A stretch of 64,000 nucleotides of DNA from Candidatus Enterococcus testudinis (GCF_002140915.1 NZ_NGKU01000001.1:2054738-2118737); one strand, 5' to 3'. Counted from the first letter of the stretch, positions 36,246 through 48,318 are shown. The notes: generated by a model from the sequence alone, not told the origin. Program-made: numbers and translations.

Positions 36246-38708
36246 TTATAATACAGTGTTTTCAACGATTGCTGGACGGATCACCCGGCGTACATCATAG
36301 ACTTGTCCGCCAGTCTTTTCATCGATCACAAAGGAACCGTTTGATGTCCGATCATTGATCGGCATGTGCTCTGTATCAAGTTCGACAGTTTGCCCTTTTT
36401 GATCGGTGATCTGGAGCAGATTGTTCTCGCCAGAGCCCATATAAACAACGCGATGGGGATTTTTCTTCAATTCTCTCAACACCATCAATCCTCGTTTGGC
36501 TCTGCCTAATTGCGTGATTTCTTGGGCCAACATCCGTTTGGCCGCACCTCTTTGTGTAATGATCACAACAGGTGTATCCCCTTCGGAATAAACAACCAAT
36601 CCATTCACGACAAAGTCATCATCTTTCAGATTCATCGCTTTGACACCTGCCGCCTTCGGTCCAACGACTGGCACTTCAGTCAATGGGTAGCGTAAAGCAA
36701 ATGCTCGATGGCTAACTAAGAAGATGTCCATTGGATCATTTTGGTCAACTAAGAAGACATTCAACAACTCATCTGCTTCGTCTTTTAACTTCATCATGGT
36801 CAATGGCCGGGTCTTATAGGTCCGCCAAGGGTCAAATTCGGTCATGCGTGTCTGTTTGATCATGCCTTGTTTGCTGATCAAGACAAAGTTTTTCATTGGG
36901 TCAAGCACTTTGTACGGGAAGACCCCGATGATCATTTCATCTTGTGCCAAGGTCAACACATTCTGGGATATATGTTCGCCAAGATCTTTCCATTTCAGAT
37001 CTGCGAGTTCATGGACCGGCCGATAAATGACATTGCCTTTGCTGGTCACCAGCAATAAGTGATCCAACGTGTTCAATTGCTGGCTGTATAAGAGGGCATC
37101 TCCTTCTTTCATGCCTACTTCTTCTGGTTTTGAGGCACCATAAGAACGCAAACTGCTGCGTTTGACATAGCCATCTTTCGTTACGGTCACGACAACATCT
37201 TCTTGTGCCACCAGTACTTGTGTCTCAATTTTGATTTCTTCGATCTCAGTTTCGATCTCAGTCATACGGGCTGAGGGATATTTCTTCTTGATTTCTTTTA
37301 ATTCTTTTTTGATGACTTTCAACAGTTCTGCTTCTTGATTTAAAATCATCGTCAAGTGGGCAATCGTTTCTGCCAACTCTTTGGCTTCTGCTTGTAATTG
37401 GGTAATGTCGGTATTGGTCAAACGATACAATTGCAAGTTCACGATAGCTTCAGATTGCTCTTCCGTAAAACCATGTTGCACGACCAAATTGTTTTTGGCA
37501 TCCTTTTTGTCTTTACTGCCGCGAATCGTCGCAATGACTTCATCTAGGATCGACAAAGCTTTCATCAGGCCATCGACGATATGTTGACGACGCTGTGCCT
37601 TTTGCAATTCAAAACGACTGCGTTTTTCGATGACTTCACGGCGGTGTTTGACATAGCTTTCCAAAATGCGCTTAAGGCCAACTTGTTGTGGACGCATCTC
37701 ATCAATAGCAACCATATTGAAGTTGTAATTGATTTGCAGTTCCGTATTTTTGAACAGATAATGCAAGATTCCTTGCGCATTGGCTTCTTTTTTCAATTCA
37801 ACCACGATCTGCAAACCGGTACGGTCTGTCTCATCACGGACTTCTGCGATCCCATCGATTCGCTTGTTCAAACGGATCTCATCCATTTTTTTGACTAAAT
37901 TTGCTTTGTTGACCTCATAGGGAATCTCATTGATCACGATTTGCTGCTTGCCGCCTTTGATATCTTCAATCTTGGTTTTAGAACGCAGAATCACTTTCCC
38001 ACGTCCGGTTTCATAGGCTTTTCTGATTTCTTCTTTCCCTTGCAAAATCCCCCCAGTCGGGAAATCTGGCCCCGGAATAAATGTCATCAATTGATCAAGT
38101 GTTGCCTTTGGATGATCAATCAAGTAAATCGTGCCGTCGATAATTTCACCGAGATTGTGGGTTGGGATCTCTGTTGCATATCCAGCAGAGATCCCTGTTG
38201 ATCCATTGACCAACAAGTTCGGATATTTTGCTGGTAAGACCGTTGGCTCTTTTTCGGTATCGTCGAAGTTCCAAACCAATTCGACTGTATCTTTTTCAAT
38301 ATCTTTTAACAGCTCACCGCTTAATTCAGATAAGCGGGCTTCGGTATAACGCATAGCTGCAGGTGGGTCACCATCCATACTCCCGTTGTTCCCATGCATC
38401 TCGATCAAGACTTGCCGCAGTTTCCAATCTTGGCTCATCCGGACCATCGCTTCATAGATACTTGAGTCCCCATGGGGATGGAAATTCCCCATGATATTTC
38501 CGACAGATTTCGCTGACTTACGGAAGCCTTTATCATACGTATTGCCATCTTGGTTCATCGCAAATAAAATACGGCGTTGAACGGGTTTTAGACCATCACG
38601 TATATCCGGCAATGCCCGCTCTTGAATAATATATTTCGAGTAGCGGCCAAAGCGATCTCCCATCACTTCTTCTAACGTTAATTCTTGAATATTGTTTTTG
38701 TGTTCCAA
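36246..38708 (-). CDS. parC: DNA topoisomerase IV subunit A
   Basis: 820 residues. It cuts and rejoins DNA as an A2B2 complex with ParE and unlinks daughter chromosomes. The active-site Tyr is Tyr121 in AMRYTEARLS. The quinolone-resistance region reads HPHGDSSIYEA, with Ser82 and Glu86 at the positions usually changed in resistant strains, so it looks wild type. The C-terminal domain has the beta-pinwheel repeats that wrap DNA. It begins 11 bases after the parE stop, so the two are cotranscribed. Confidence 0.96.
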   Translation of the reverse strand: MEHKNNIQELTLEEVMGDRFGRYSKYIIQERALPDIRDGLKPVQRRILFAMNQDGNTYDKGFRKSAKSVGNIMGNFHPHGDSSIYEAMVRMSQDWKLRQVLIEMHGNNGSMDGDPPAAMRYTEARLSELSGELLKDIEKDTVELVWNFDDTEKEPTVLPAKYPNLLVNGSTGISAGYATEIPTHNLGEIIDGTIYLIDHPKATLDQLMTFIPGPDFPTGGILQGKEEIRKAYETGRGKVILRSKTKIEDIKGGKQQIVINEIPYEVNKANLVKKMDEIRLNKRIDGIAEVRDETDRTGLQIVVELKKEANAQGILHYLFKNTELQINYNFNMVAIDEMRPQQVGLKRILESYVKHRREVIEKRSRFELQKAQRRQHIVDGLMKALSILDEVIATIRGSKDKKDAKNNLVVQHGFTEEQSEAIVNLQLYRLTNTDITQLQAEAKELAETIAHLTMILNQEAELLKVIKKELKEIKKKYPSARMTEIETEIEEIKIETQVLVAQEDVVVTVTKDGYVKRSSLRSYGASKPEEVGMKEGDALLYSQQLNTLDHLLLVTSKGNVIYRPVHELADLKWKDLGEHISQNVLTLAQDEMIIGVFPYKVLDPMKNFVLISKQGMIKQTRMTEFDPWRTYKTRPLTMMKLKDEADELLNVFLVDQNDPMDIFLVSHRAFALRYPLTEVPVVGPKAAGVKAMNLKDDDFVVNGLVVYSEGDTPVVIITQRGAAKRMLAQEITQLGRAKRGLMVLRELKKNPHRVVYMGSGENNLLQITDQKGQTVELDTEHMPINDRTSNGSFVIDEKTGGQVYDVRRVIRPAIVENTVL

Positions 38709-38719
38709 GAGACCACCTC

Positions 38720-40855
<2,136 letters not shown>

Positions 40856-40934
40856 TTATCCTTTTTTTCTTGTTTAGACAAGTTTCTATGCAGAACAAAA
40901 TAGCAAGCGTTTCGTCATGCTGAAGTTTTTCTTA

Positions 40935-40963
40935 TTGTTGGCGCGCCATTTTCATGCTAAAAT
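40935..40963 (+). promoter_or_regulatory. plsY promoter
   Basis: -35 TTGTTG (40935-40940), 17-base spacer, -10 TAAAAT (40958-40963) with a TGC extension. Confidence 0.55.
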
Positions 40964-40994
40964 TGCCCTAGTCCTAAAAAGAAAGTTGGTTATT

Positions 40995-41621
40995 ATGAAA
41001 ACGATGCTGTTATTCGTTGTTGCTTATCTATTAGGTTCCATTCCATCTGGTGTATGGATTGGCCAATTGTTTTTCAAAAAAGATATTCGCCAATTTGGCA
41101 GTGGCAATACTGGTACCACCAATACGTTTCGCGTCTTAGGCAAAAAGGCAGGAATTACCGTATTGGCGATGGATATTTTGAAAGGAACACTTGCCACTTG
41201 TTTACCGGCGATTTTTGACATCCAAGGAATCAATCCGTTGTGGTTCGGAGTCTGTGCGATCCTTGGTCACACGTTCCCGATTTTCGCTAAGTTCAAAGGC
41301 GGCAAAGCTGTTGCTACAAGTGCCGGCATGCTCTTAGGCTTCAATCCGATTTTCTTCTTGTATTCATCATTGATTTTTGTGATCTGTCTTTATGTAACGA
41401 GCATGGTCAGCTTGACCAGCATGATCGCCGCTTGTTTGATCACATTGTCAACAATTGTGGTGCCCTTGGTTGCTCCCGTAATCTTGCCTGAACAAAATTG
41501 GTTGTTGACCTTTATCGCTGCTGGCGTGACCGCATTCATCTTTTTCCGTCATCGCGAGAATATCTCCAGAATCAAGAACGGCACAGAAAGCCGGGTCCCT
41601 TTTGGGTTAAACAAACAATAG
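40995..41621 (+). CDS. plsY: Acyl-phosphate glycerol-3-phosphate acyltransferase
   Basis: 208 residues with about five membrane helices. It transfers an acyl group from acyl-phosphate to glycerol-3-phosphate, the first step of phospholipid synthesis in most Gram-positives. Conserved loops are SGNTGTTNTFRVLGKKAG and GHTFPIFAKFKGGKAVATS. ATG at 40995 gives the normal N-terminus (MKTMLLFVVAYLLGSIPSG); the ribosome-binding site there is weak. Divergent from parE, as in many Firmicutes. Confidence 0.96.
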   Translation: MKTMLLFVVAYLLGSIPSGVWIGQLFFKKDIRQFGSGNTGTTNTFRVLGKKAGITVLAMDILKGTLATCLPAIFDIQGINPLWFGVCAILGHTFPIFAKFKGGKAVATSAGMLLGFNPIFFLYSSLIFVICLYVTSMVSLTSMIAACLITLSTIVVPLVAPVILPEQNWLLTFIAAGVTAFIFFRHRENISRIKNGTESRVPFGLNKQ

Positions 41622-41667
41622 CAGAAGCTGAGGAAAGCAAAATATGCTTTTCTCAGCTTCTTTTTTC
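41622..41667 (+). terminator. Terminator after plsY
   Basis: AGAAGCTGAG pairs with CTCAGCTTCT (41652-41661), extended by AAAGCA/TGCTTT, then six T on the plus strand. The minus strand has no T-run. Confidence 0.85.
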
Positions 41668-41668
41668 T

Positions 41669-42544
41669 TTATTTCACTGTGATGGAATATTTGGTTTCAA
41701 AATCCGTATCTGCCGACAAGGTTTGGATACCGACTTTGTCTTTCAGAAGGCCATTGCTCTCTAATGTATCAGCGATCCCACACCAGGGTTCAATGCATAA
41801 GAACGGTGATTTCACCGGATAGGTCGACCAAAAACCAACATACGGCATTTGATTGTAACTCAGGGTCACGCTATGCGGTGATTGTTCACTGCGAATCGAG
41901 AAAGACTGCAAGCCTTTTGTTTCGAAAACAAGGGCGTCATTTTCAAACATCTCGTGGGTCAAACTAAGATCGGTATTGGTCTGCCCTAAAGTTCGCTGCT
42001 GATAGTCGATATAGTTACCCTTTAGCGGCAACTTGACCCGAGATTTTTTCGGTGAAAAAGCCAAATAATAGTCTTCAAAGCGCAACCCTTTTTCTAAAGG
42101 TACATTAAAAGCTGGGTGCCCGCCAATTGAAAAGTACATATCTTCTTGTCCCTTGTTCTTGACGTTGTATCTGACGACGAGGCCGTCTCCCCCAAGTTCA
42201 TAACTCACTTGCAATCGGAAATCGAAGGGATAAACAGACTTAGTCTCCGCCGAACTTTCCAACTGTAACAAAACAAAATCATCACGTTGGTCAACGACTT
42301 CAAATACCATATCTCGCGCAAAACCATGTCGAGGCAGATGATAAGTGACCCCTTCATGAAGATAGGTGTCATCTTTTAATGCGCCAACGATCGGAAATAA
42401 AATCGGTGCATGCTTGCCCCAATGATTGGGATCGGCTTGCCAAATGTATTCTAACTCGATAGTGGTGTCAAACAAGCTTTGCAGCTCTGCGCCTTTTTCT
42501 GCAATGGTTGCTTGCAGGTGACCGGCCGTGATGGTAACTGTCAT
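41669..42544 (-). CDS. Aldose 1-epimerase-like protein (LacX/galactose mutarotase type)
   Basis: 291 residues with the galactose-mutarotase beta-sandwich. HGFARDMVF, GGHPAFNVPL and LCIEPWCGIAD are typical of the LacX/YeaD-like branch, which interconverts anomers of sugars or sugar phosphates. The substrate is not known. It begins 11 bases after the codY stop on the same strand, so it is probably the last gene of the xerC-hslVU-codY transcript. Its ribosome-binding site (TAGGAGATGAG) is between the two genes. Confidence 0.85.
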   Translation of the reverse strand: MTVTITAGHLQATIAEKGAELQSLFDTTIELEYIWQADPNHWGKHAPILFPIVGALKDDTYLHEGVTYHLPRHGFARDMVFEVVDQRDDFVLLQLESSAETKSVYPFDFRLQVSYELGGDGLVVRYNVKNKGQEDMYFSIGGHPAFNVPLEKGLRFEDYYLAFSPKKSRVKLPLKGNYIDYQQRTLGQTNTDLSLTHEMFENDALVFETKGLQSFSIRSEQSPHSVTLSYNQMPYVGFWSTYPVKSPFLCIEPWCGIADTLESNGLLKDKVGIQTLSADTDFETKYSITVK

Positions 42545-42555
42545 CGTCTCATCTC

Positions 42556-43347
42556 CTAATATTGATGTTTCGTCAACTCTTCTTTGAAACGGCTGTTAAG
42601 CACTTTTAGATATGTGCCCTTCATTCCTAAAGAACGTGACTCAATAATACCCGCTGATTCTAATTTACGCAAGGCATTAACGATCACAGAACGAGTGATA
42701 CCGATACGATCAGCAATACTAGATGCTGTCAAACGCCCTTCATCGCCTTCTAATGCTTCAAATATCGCTTGTACAGCTTTCAACTCACTATAAGACAATG
42801 TGTTGATGGCCATTTGGACAGCCGTTGTACTGCGCACGTCCGCCTCGATACTGCGGGATTTTTGGTAAAGGAATTGCATACCGACTACTGTTGCACTATA
42901 TTCAGCTAAAACCAGATCATTGTCATCGAAAGATTTATCGATCCGTGAAAGAATGATGGTGCCTAAACGTTCGCCAGCGCCATAGATTGGCACAACGGTC
43001 GTTAAGCCATTCGGGTATAGATCACGGACTTCGATTGGAAATGCGGTCATATCATCAGCGATTGGGACATTGGCTTCAGTCGATGTTAAATGGTCCACTA
43101 ACTCTGTATAGTTTTTGGGAAATTGCTTTTCCAAAAACATTTTTTTGATCCGTTCATTGTTGACATCATGGTTTTCAACAAATCCTAAGACACTGCCGTC
43201 ACTACTAATAATGTACGCATTGCTGTCAAGAATATTTCCTAAAATGACAGCCATTTTATCATAAGGCAAATCTGAAGCTAAATTAAAAGTATTTTTTTGT
43301 TGTAATAATTCATTGATTTGTCTTGTTTTTTCTAATAGTGTTTTCAT
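42556..43347 (-). CDS. codY: GTP-sensing global transcriptional regulator CodY
   Basis: 263 residues. The N-terminal GAF domain (about 1-155) binds branched-chain amino acids, and the C-terminal winged helix (about 200-255; RLTASSIADRIGITRSVIVNALRKLESAGI) binds DNA. It represses amino-acid and peptide uptake genes in rich medium. The gene follows hslU by 13 bases, as in Bacillus. A CodY-box-like motif upstream of xerC suggests autoregulation. Confidence 0.98.
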   Translation of the reverse strand: MKTLLEKTRQINELLQQKNTFNLASDLPYDKMAVILGNILDSNAYIISSDGSVLGFVENHDVNNERIKKMFLEKQFPKNYTELVDHLTSTEANVPIADDMTAFPIEVRDLYPNGLTTVVPIYGAGERLGTIILSRIDKSFDDNDLVLAEYSATVVGMQFLYQKSRSIEADVRSTTAVQMAINTLSYSELKAVQAIFEALEGDEGRLTASSIADRIGITRSVIVNALRKLESAGIIESRSLGMKGTYLKVLNSRFKEELTKHQY

Positions 43348-43360
43348 TGGTTTGCTCCCT

Positions 43361-44758
43361 TTATAAAATATACCGACTTAAGTCTTTGTCTTCAGCAATT
43401 GTGCCAAGCTTTTCTTCCACATACGCTTCAGTGATGGTTATTTCACCCATTTGCATCTCTGAGGCTTCAAACAATAGATCTTCTAAAAGTTTCTCGAGAA
43501 TCGTGTGTAAACGGCGGGCCCCGATATTGTCCGTGTCACGATTGACTTGAAAAGCGATTTCTGCAATTTTTTGAATGGCTTCTAAAGTAAATGTCACTTT
43601 GACATTTTCGGTTGCCAGCAATGCGACATATTGTTTCACAAGCGCATTATTTGGTTCTGTCAAAATTTTGACGAAATCTTCTTTGGTCAAATCATCTAGT
43701 TCAACACGAATCGGAAAACGACCTTGCAATTCAGGAATCAAATCGCTTGGTTTCGACAGATGGAATGCACCTGAGGCAATAAAGAGAATATGATCGGTTT
43801 GCAACGCGCCATATTTGGTATTGACCTGCGACCCTTCAACGATAGGTAAAATATCTCGTTGGACACCTTCTCTAGACACTTCTCCTGATTGTTGCGATTT
43901 AGAGGTGACTTTGTCAATTTCATCCAAGAAAATAATGCCGCTGGATTCAGCCAATCGCAATGCTTCACTATGGATATCTGCATCATTGACTAATTTTGAA
44001 GATTCTTCTTGAATCAGCAATTCCCGTGCTTCTTTGACCGTAACTGTCCGTTCGATTTTCTTTTGCGGTTTCAACGCACCCAGCGTTTCGTTCAAATCAA
44101 TGCCCATTTGCTCTAAACCATTATTCATAGCTGGCGCTTGGTTCTTCGGTTCATCGACTTGGATCGTCACTTCACGATTGTCTAACAAGCCTTTTTCCAA
44201 CTGCTCATAGATGGCTTGCCGATTGCTGCGGATCTCGTCGGTCAATTCTTCTTTCGGTTCTTCTGGTTGTTGTGCGCCGTTGAACATATTCATCATTTGT
44301 TCATATGGATTGCCTTGTTTCTTTTGTTCCTTCTTGATTCCTGGCACCAATACTTTGACCAATCGTCGGTTGGCCTTCTTTTCTGCTTGGATGCGAACGT
44401 TCTTGTATTGGTCTTTTTTAACGATTTGAATCGCATTTTCAACCAAATCCCGCACCATTGATTCCACGTCGCGTCCCACATAACCCACTTCAGTAAACTT
44501 GGTTGCTTCTAATTTCACAAAGGGGGCATCGACGATCCTAGCTAAACGACGGGCGATCTCGGTCTTGCCGACACCAGTTGGGCCGATCATCAAGATATTT
44601 TTTGGGGTCACATCTTGCTGCATTTTTTCATCCAGTTGCAACCGGCGATAGCGATTGCGCAGCGCCACGGCCACAGATTTTTTGGCAGCTGTTTGTCCTA
44701 CGATATATTCGTCTAATTCTTTCACGATCTCACGTGGTGATTTGTTTTGATTTGTCAT
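43361..44758 (-). CDS. hslU: ATP-dependent protease ATPase subunit HslU (ClpY)
   Basis: 465 residues. AAA+ unfoldase: Walker [16 protein letters not shown] (about 59-73), Walker [10 protein letters not shown], and the pore motif GYVGRDVE. The Gln/Pro-rich insertion near 150-210 is the I domain. It feeds unfolded protein to HslV. It starts 12 bases after the hslV stop. Confidence 0.97.
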   Translation of the reverse strand: MTNQNKSPREIVKELDEYIVGQTAAKKSVAVALRNRYRRLQLDEKMQQDVTPKNILMIGPTGVGKTEIARRLARIVDAPFVKLEATKFTEVGYVGRDVESMVRDLVENAIQIVKKDQYKNVRIQAEKKANRRLVKVLVPGIKKEQKKQGNPYEQMMNMFNGAQQPEEPKEELTDEIRSNRQAIYEQLEKGLLDNREVTIQVDEPKNQAPAMNNGLEQMGIDLNETLGALKPQKKIERTVTVKEARELLIQEESSKLVNDADIHSEALRLAESSGIIFLDEIDKVTSKSQQSGEVSREGVQRDILPIVEGSQVNTKYGALQTDHILFIASGAFHLSKPSDLIPELQGRFPIRVELDDLTKEDFVKILTEPNNALVKQYVALLATENVKVTFTLEAIQKIAEIAFQVNRDTDNIGARRLHTILEKLLEDLLFEASEMQMGEITITEAYVEEKLGTIAEDKDLSRYIL

Positions 44759-44770
44759 TTTTCCACCTCT

Positions 44771-45313
44771 TTAAAACTCTTCAACAACAATGTTGTGATT
44801 GGTAAATACGCAGATATCTGCTGCAATATTCAAGGCCCCTTCAGCGATTTCTTTGGCTGACAAGTCGCCGCCATAGCGTTTCATCGCACGAGCCGCTGCT
44901 AACGCATAATTCCCACCAGAGCCGATAGCCAAGATGCCTTCATCTGGCGTGATCACTTCCCCGGTGCCTGAAACCAACAGCATTTCTTTGTCATTCATAA
45001 CGATCAGCATCGCTTCCAACTTTTGCATGGATTGCTGTGTGCGCCATTCTTGAGCCAATTCTACCGCGGCGCGTTGCAAATTCCCATTATATTCATTTAA
45101 TTTGCCTTCGAATTTTTCTTCTAACGTAAAGGCATCTGCCACACTGCCTGCAAACCCGACGATCACTTCTCCATTATAGATGCGGCGCACTTTTTTGGCG
45201 GTGCCTTTCATGATCACTTGCTCGCCCATTGTGACTTGACCATCACCGGCCATGGCGAACTTGCCGTCTTTTTCAACCCCACAGATCGTGGTTGAATGAA
45301 ATTCTGATTTCAT
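44771..45313 (-). CDS. hslV: ATP-dependent protease proteolytic subunit HslV (ClpQ)
   Basis: 180 residues, a proteasome-like N-terminal nucleophile hydrolase. [10 protein letters not shown] shows a short propeptide before Thr8-Thr9, the expected nucleophile position. [11 protein letters not shown] and [12 protein letters not shown] are family motifs. It starts 21 bases after xerC. Confidence 0.97.
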   Translation of the reverse strand: MKSEFHSTTICGVEKDGKFAMAGDGQVTMGEQVIMKGTAKKVRRIYNGEVIVGFAGSVADAFTLEEKFEGKLNEYNGNLQRAAVELAQEWRTQQSMQKLEAMLIVMNDKEMLLVSGTGEVITPDEGILAIGSGGNYALAAARAMKRYGGDLSAKEIAEGALNIAADICVFTNHNIVVEEF

Positions 45314-45334
45314 CTTGTATTCCTCCTGTATCTA

Positions 45335-46234
45335 TTATGCCCTTGGATGAAATTGGCGATAATTTTTTTGCAAACTGTCTTTGGTGACATGTGCATAGAT
45401 TTGTGTTGTAGATAGATTTGCATGTCCCAACAGTTCTTGAACTGTCCGCATGTCCGCCCCATGGTTCAATAAATGGGTGGCAAAGGTATGCCGCAGCATA
45501 TGCGGATGGATCTGACTGTCTAGGCTGCTTTTTTGAATCACTTGATTAAGTACATATTCAATCCCAGTCGGCGTGATTCCATCACCCAAATGATTGACAA
45601 AAACGAGTGAATGTTCTTTATGATGCTTGTGCATCAATTGCTTTCGTCCATCGGAAAGATATCGTTTGACAGCTGTTTGTGCATAGCTGCCAAAAGGCAC
45701 GTACCGGTCTTTGTTGCCCTTACCGTGAATCAGTAAGACTTCGCTTTCCCAATCAATATCAGGTATCGTCAGGTTGCTGCACTCACTGACCCGCAGCCCA
45801 GATCCGTACAACACTTCCAACAATGCTTGATTGCGCTGCTGCAAAGGTTTATCCCCTGCTACGCTTTCGAATAAAGCGGCCATTTCTTTCTCATAAAAAA
45901 AACGCGGCAATTTCGCATTCTTTTTTTTCATATGGATATAAGCAAAAGGATTTTCTTTAATGACTTCATGTTTCGTCAGAAATTGGTAAAATGAGCGTAA
46001 ACTAGCCATCTTCCTGCTGATCGAGTTCCGGCTGTATGCCTGTTCAGTTAAATAACTTAGATATACCCTGACATCACGATAATCAATGGTTAGGAACGCA
46101 CTATTTCCGGAATCTGCCAAAAACTGAAAAAAGTTCTCCATATCTTCTTGATAGGCTTGCTTCGTCTTCTCAGAATAGCCTCTTTCAACAATAAGATAAC
46201 GAAAAAATTCATCTTTTAGTTGTTCTTCATGCAA
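45335..46234 (-). CDS. xerC: Tyrosine recombinase XerC (CodV)
   Basis: 299 residues. The N-terminal SAM-like domain is followed by the catalytic domain with Arg in YGSGLRVSEC, Lys in HGKGNKDRYVP, HMLRHTFATHLL and the nucleophile Tyr in TTQIYAHVT (about 279). It resolves chromosome dimers at dif with XerD. The start is TTG (46232-46234) behind GAGGGA; the only nearby ATG is in another frame and stops at once. First gene of the xerC-hslV-hslU-codY operon. Confidence 0.95.
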   Translation of the reverse strand: MHEEQLKDEFFRYLIVERGYSEKTKQAYQEDMENFFQFLADSGNSAFLTIDYRDVRVYLSYLTEQAYSRNSISRKMASLRSFYQFLTKHEVIKENPFAYIHMKKKNAKLPRFFYEKEMAALFESVAGDKPLQQRNQALLEVLYGSGLRVSECSNLTIPDIDWESEVLLIHGKGNKDRYVPFGSYAQTAVKRYLSDGRKQLMHKHHKEHSLVFVNHLGDGITPTGIEYVLNQVIQKSSLDSQIHPHMLRHTFATHLLNHGADMRTVQELLGHANLSTTQIYAHVTKDSLQKNYRQFHPRA

Positions 46235-46263
46235 AATAATCCCTCATTCCGTGATTCAAAATA

Positions 46264-46310
46264 ACTGTATCACAGCCAAATCAAAAAGACAAACGAATTG
46301 TCAGAATTTA
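46264..46310 (-). promoter_or_regulatory. xerC operon promoter with CodY-box-like motif
   Basis: Minus-strand -35 TTGTCT (46292-46287), 17-base spacer, -10 TACAGT (46269-46264). Directly upstream, AATTGTCAGAATTTA (46296-46310) matches the 15-base CodY consensus AATTTTCWGAAAATT at 11 positions. Confidence 0.5.
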
Positions 46311-46396
46311 ACCAATATTTCAAAGTTTAGACATAATTGTGAAAACTTTCTAAGAAACTTCCATAAATTTTTCAGTTTTTTTCAACCCAATTCATC

Positions 46397-46444
46397 AAAA
46401 ACGGATAGCATCATACGTAAGCCGCATGGTTTGCTATCCGTTCC
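46397..46444 (-). terminator. Terminator after the flotillin gene
   Basis: AACGGATAGCA (46400-46410) pairs with TGCTATCCGTT (46432-46442); five T follow on the minus strand. Confidence 0.8.
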
Positions 46445-46448
46445 TTGG

Positions 46449-47882
46449 TTATTCGTTGATTGGTTGTACTGTTTTTGGTTGTGGGTGCTCAGACAATGCG
46501 CCGACTAATTCTTTGTTTCCTTGTTTCGTGGACATTGTATCATTGATCAACCCAACCAAATCTAAACCGGTTGTTTCTTTGATCGTATCAAATGTTCGGG
46601 CCAATCCAGCTTCACCCATGCCATGGATTCCATCATTGCCACCAAAGCTGACGACTTTATCAATATTGCTTAAAGGTGCATTGACTTCTTTGGCGATCTC
46701 AGGCAAGACTTTGATAAATTCCATCAAAATCCCCGCTTCATTCAATTTGGTCAAGGCAATCGCCATTTTTTCGCGGCTCTCTGCTTCGGCTTGACCGACT
46801 TTGGCGATCCGATCCGCATCTGCCGCCCCTAATTTTTCAATTCGTTCGGCTTCTGCTTGGGCAGCCAACTTGACTTTCTCAGCTTCAGCTTGTGCATGGG
46901 CAATTTCCCTTGCTTTGTCGGCCAAGGCATTTTGTTCTACGACATATTTGTCCGCTTCCGCTTTTTTACGCAACGTCGCATTTAATTCTTTCTCGGTCAA
47001 TTCTGCTTGTTTGTCTTGGATCTCGATATTTTTTTCTTGTTCGATCAGTTGGACTTTCATCTTCTCGCCGACTGCGATTTGTTCTGCTTTCGCATCAGCC
47101 ACTTCACGTTCTTGTTTATATTGGGCTTGTTTCAGGGCCATTTCTTTGGTGGCTTCCGCAATTTCGGTTTGGCGACGAATCTCTTCATGTTGCGCAAGTT
47201 GTTCATTTTCTGCTTGTTTGATCCGTGTTTCTCTCAATGCGTTGGATTCGGCAACTTCAGCATTCTTCTTCACGACAGCGATTTGCGGCCGACCTAACGC
47301 GTCTAGGTAGCCATTGGTATCAGATACATCTTTGATTGTGAACGAAACGATTTCCAAACCCATTTTCTTCAAGTCAGTTGATGCGACTTCTTGGACTTGT
47401 TCGGCAAAATCATCACGATTCTTGTAGATCGCTTCGACGGTCATTGTTCCTAGAATAGCCCGTAAATGACCTTCCAATACTTCTTGGGCTTCATCTTCCA
47501 ACTCTGCAGTTGATTTGCCTAGATATTGTTCCGCTGCTGTTTTGATTGATTCGGTACTATTGCCGACTTTGACTAAAACAGTGGCACTGGCTTTGATTGG
47601 TACACCTTGTTCCGTATACACTTCGGGCGTGCCGATTTCTAATTTGTGGGTCAATAAACTTAATTTATGGGCTTTTTGAACGATTGGAATCACAAAAGTC
47701 CCACTATTCTTTAATATCTTGATACCTTCTTTTCCTAAGAAAGAACCAGTAACGATCAGTGCTTCATCGGGTTTGCCGATACGATAGCGAATCATTAAAA
47801 ACGCAATCAATAACACCAACAAGATAATGCCCCAAAAAATAGGATTACTGAAAATTTGTAAAGCTGAACCTGAATCTACCAT
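46449..47882 (-). CDS. floT: Flotillin-like SPFH-domain protein
   Basis: 477 residues. A membrane segment at about 11-28 (PIFWGIILLVLLIAFLMI) is followed by the SPFH/Band-7 domain (to about 200), then a long Ala/Glu/Lys-rich coiled coil with EA repeats (to about 370). A C-terminal tail with Gly, Pro and Asn completes the YuaG/FloT architecture. Flotillins organise membrane microdomains. It starts 13 bases after the NfeD-like gene, like Bacillus yuaF-yuaG. Confidence 0.95.
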   Translation of the reverse strand: MVDSGSALQIFSNPIFWGIILLVLLIAFLMIRYRIGKPDEALIVTGSFLGKEGIKILKNSGTFVIPIVQKAHKLSLLTHKLEIGTPEVYTEQGVPIKASATVLVKVGNSTESIKTAAEQYLGKSTAELEDEAQEVLEGHLRAILGTMTVEAIYKNRDDFAEQVQEVASTDLKKMGLEIVSFTIKDVSDTNGYLDALGRPQIAVVKKNAEVAESNALRETRIKQAENEQLAQHEEIRRQTEIAEATKEMALKQAQYKQEREVADAKAEQIAVGEKMKVQLIEQEKNIEIQDKQAELTEKELNATLRKKAEADKYVVEQNALADKAREIAHAQAEAEKVKLAAQAEAERIEKLGAADADRIAKVGQAEAESREKMAIALTKLNEAGILMEFIKVLPEIAKEVNAPLSNIDKVVSFGGNDGIHGMGEAGLARTFDTIKETTGLDLVGLINDTMSTKQGNKELVGALSEHPQPKTVQPINE

Positions 47883-47895
47883 CCTTCTACACTTC

Positions 47896-48318
47896 CTATT
47901 CTATAAAATGTTTGCTCTCAATCACTAACGCAATGCCTTTGTGATCAATTTCTACAATGATAACCTTGGTGCCAACGGGTAATAGGATCTTCTTATTGCG
48001 GTCTTCTTCTCGATACAATTTAGCTGGATAAACGGAGCGTGCGCTTTGACTACCAATCTCCATGACTTCACCCATAGAGGCCCCTTCGATTTTTTCCGTC
48101 AATTCTCCAATCAAAAAATCCGACTGATCGATGACATTGCTGCTATTTTTGTCTGTGACGCGATTATACAACCACATCAATGGACCAAGTATCACACTGA
48201 ATAACAAAAATACGATCAATAAGCCACCAATGATCAGAATCAACCAACCCAAGAATTGAATGACTATCGGGAATTGTCCCAAATAGGTTTGAATCGTGGT
48301 GAGCCATTCTTCAGCCAT
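47896..48318 (-). CDS. NfeD-like membrane protein, YuaF type
   Basis: 140 residues. Two membrane segments are in the first ~50 residues (FLGWLILIIGGLLIVFLLFSVILGPLMWLY, probably one hairpin), followed by a C-terminal OB-fold beta-barrel (about 75-140; GASMGEVMEIG...VYPAKLYR...GTKVIIVEIDHKGIALVI). This is the flotillin partner type. ATG at 48318 follows GGTGGGG; the GTG four codons earlier overlaps that site. Confidence 0.88.
   Translation of the reverse strand: MAEEWLTTIQTYLGQFPIVIQFLGWLILIIGGLLIVFLLFSVILGPLMWLYNRVTDKNSSNVIDQSDFLIGELTEKIEGASMGEVMEIGSQSARSVYPAKLYREEDRNKKILLPVGTKVIIVEIDHKGIALVIESKHFIE

Noticed and set aside
36246-38708. Possible quinolone-resistance changes in parC
   Set aside because: The Ser82 and Glu86 positions carry the usual sensitive residues.
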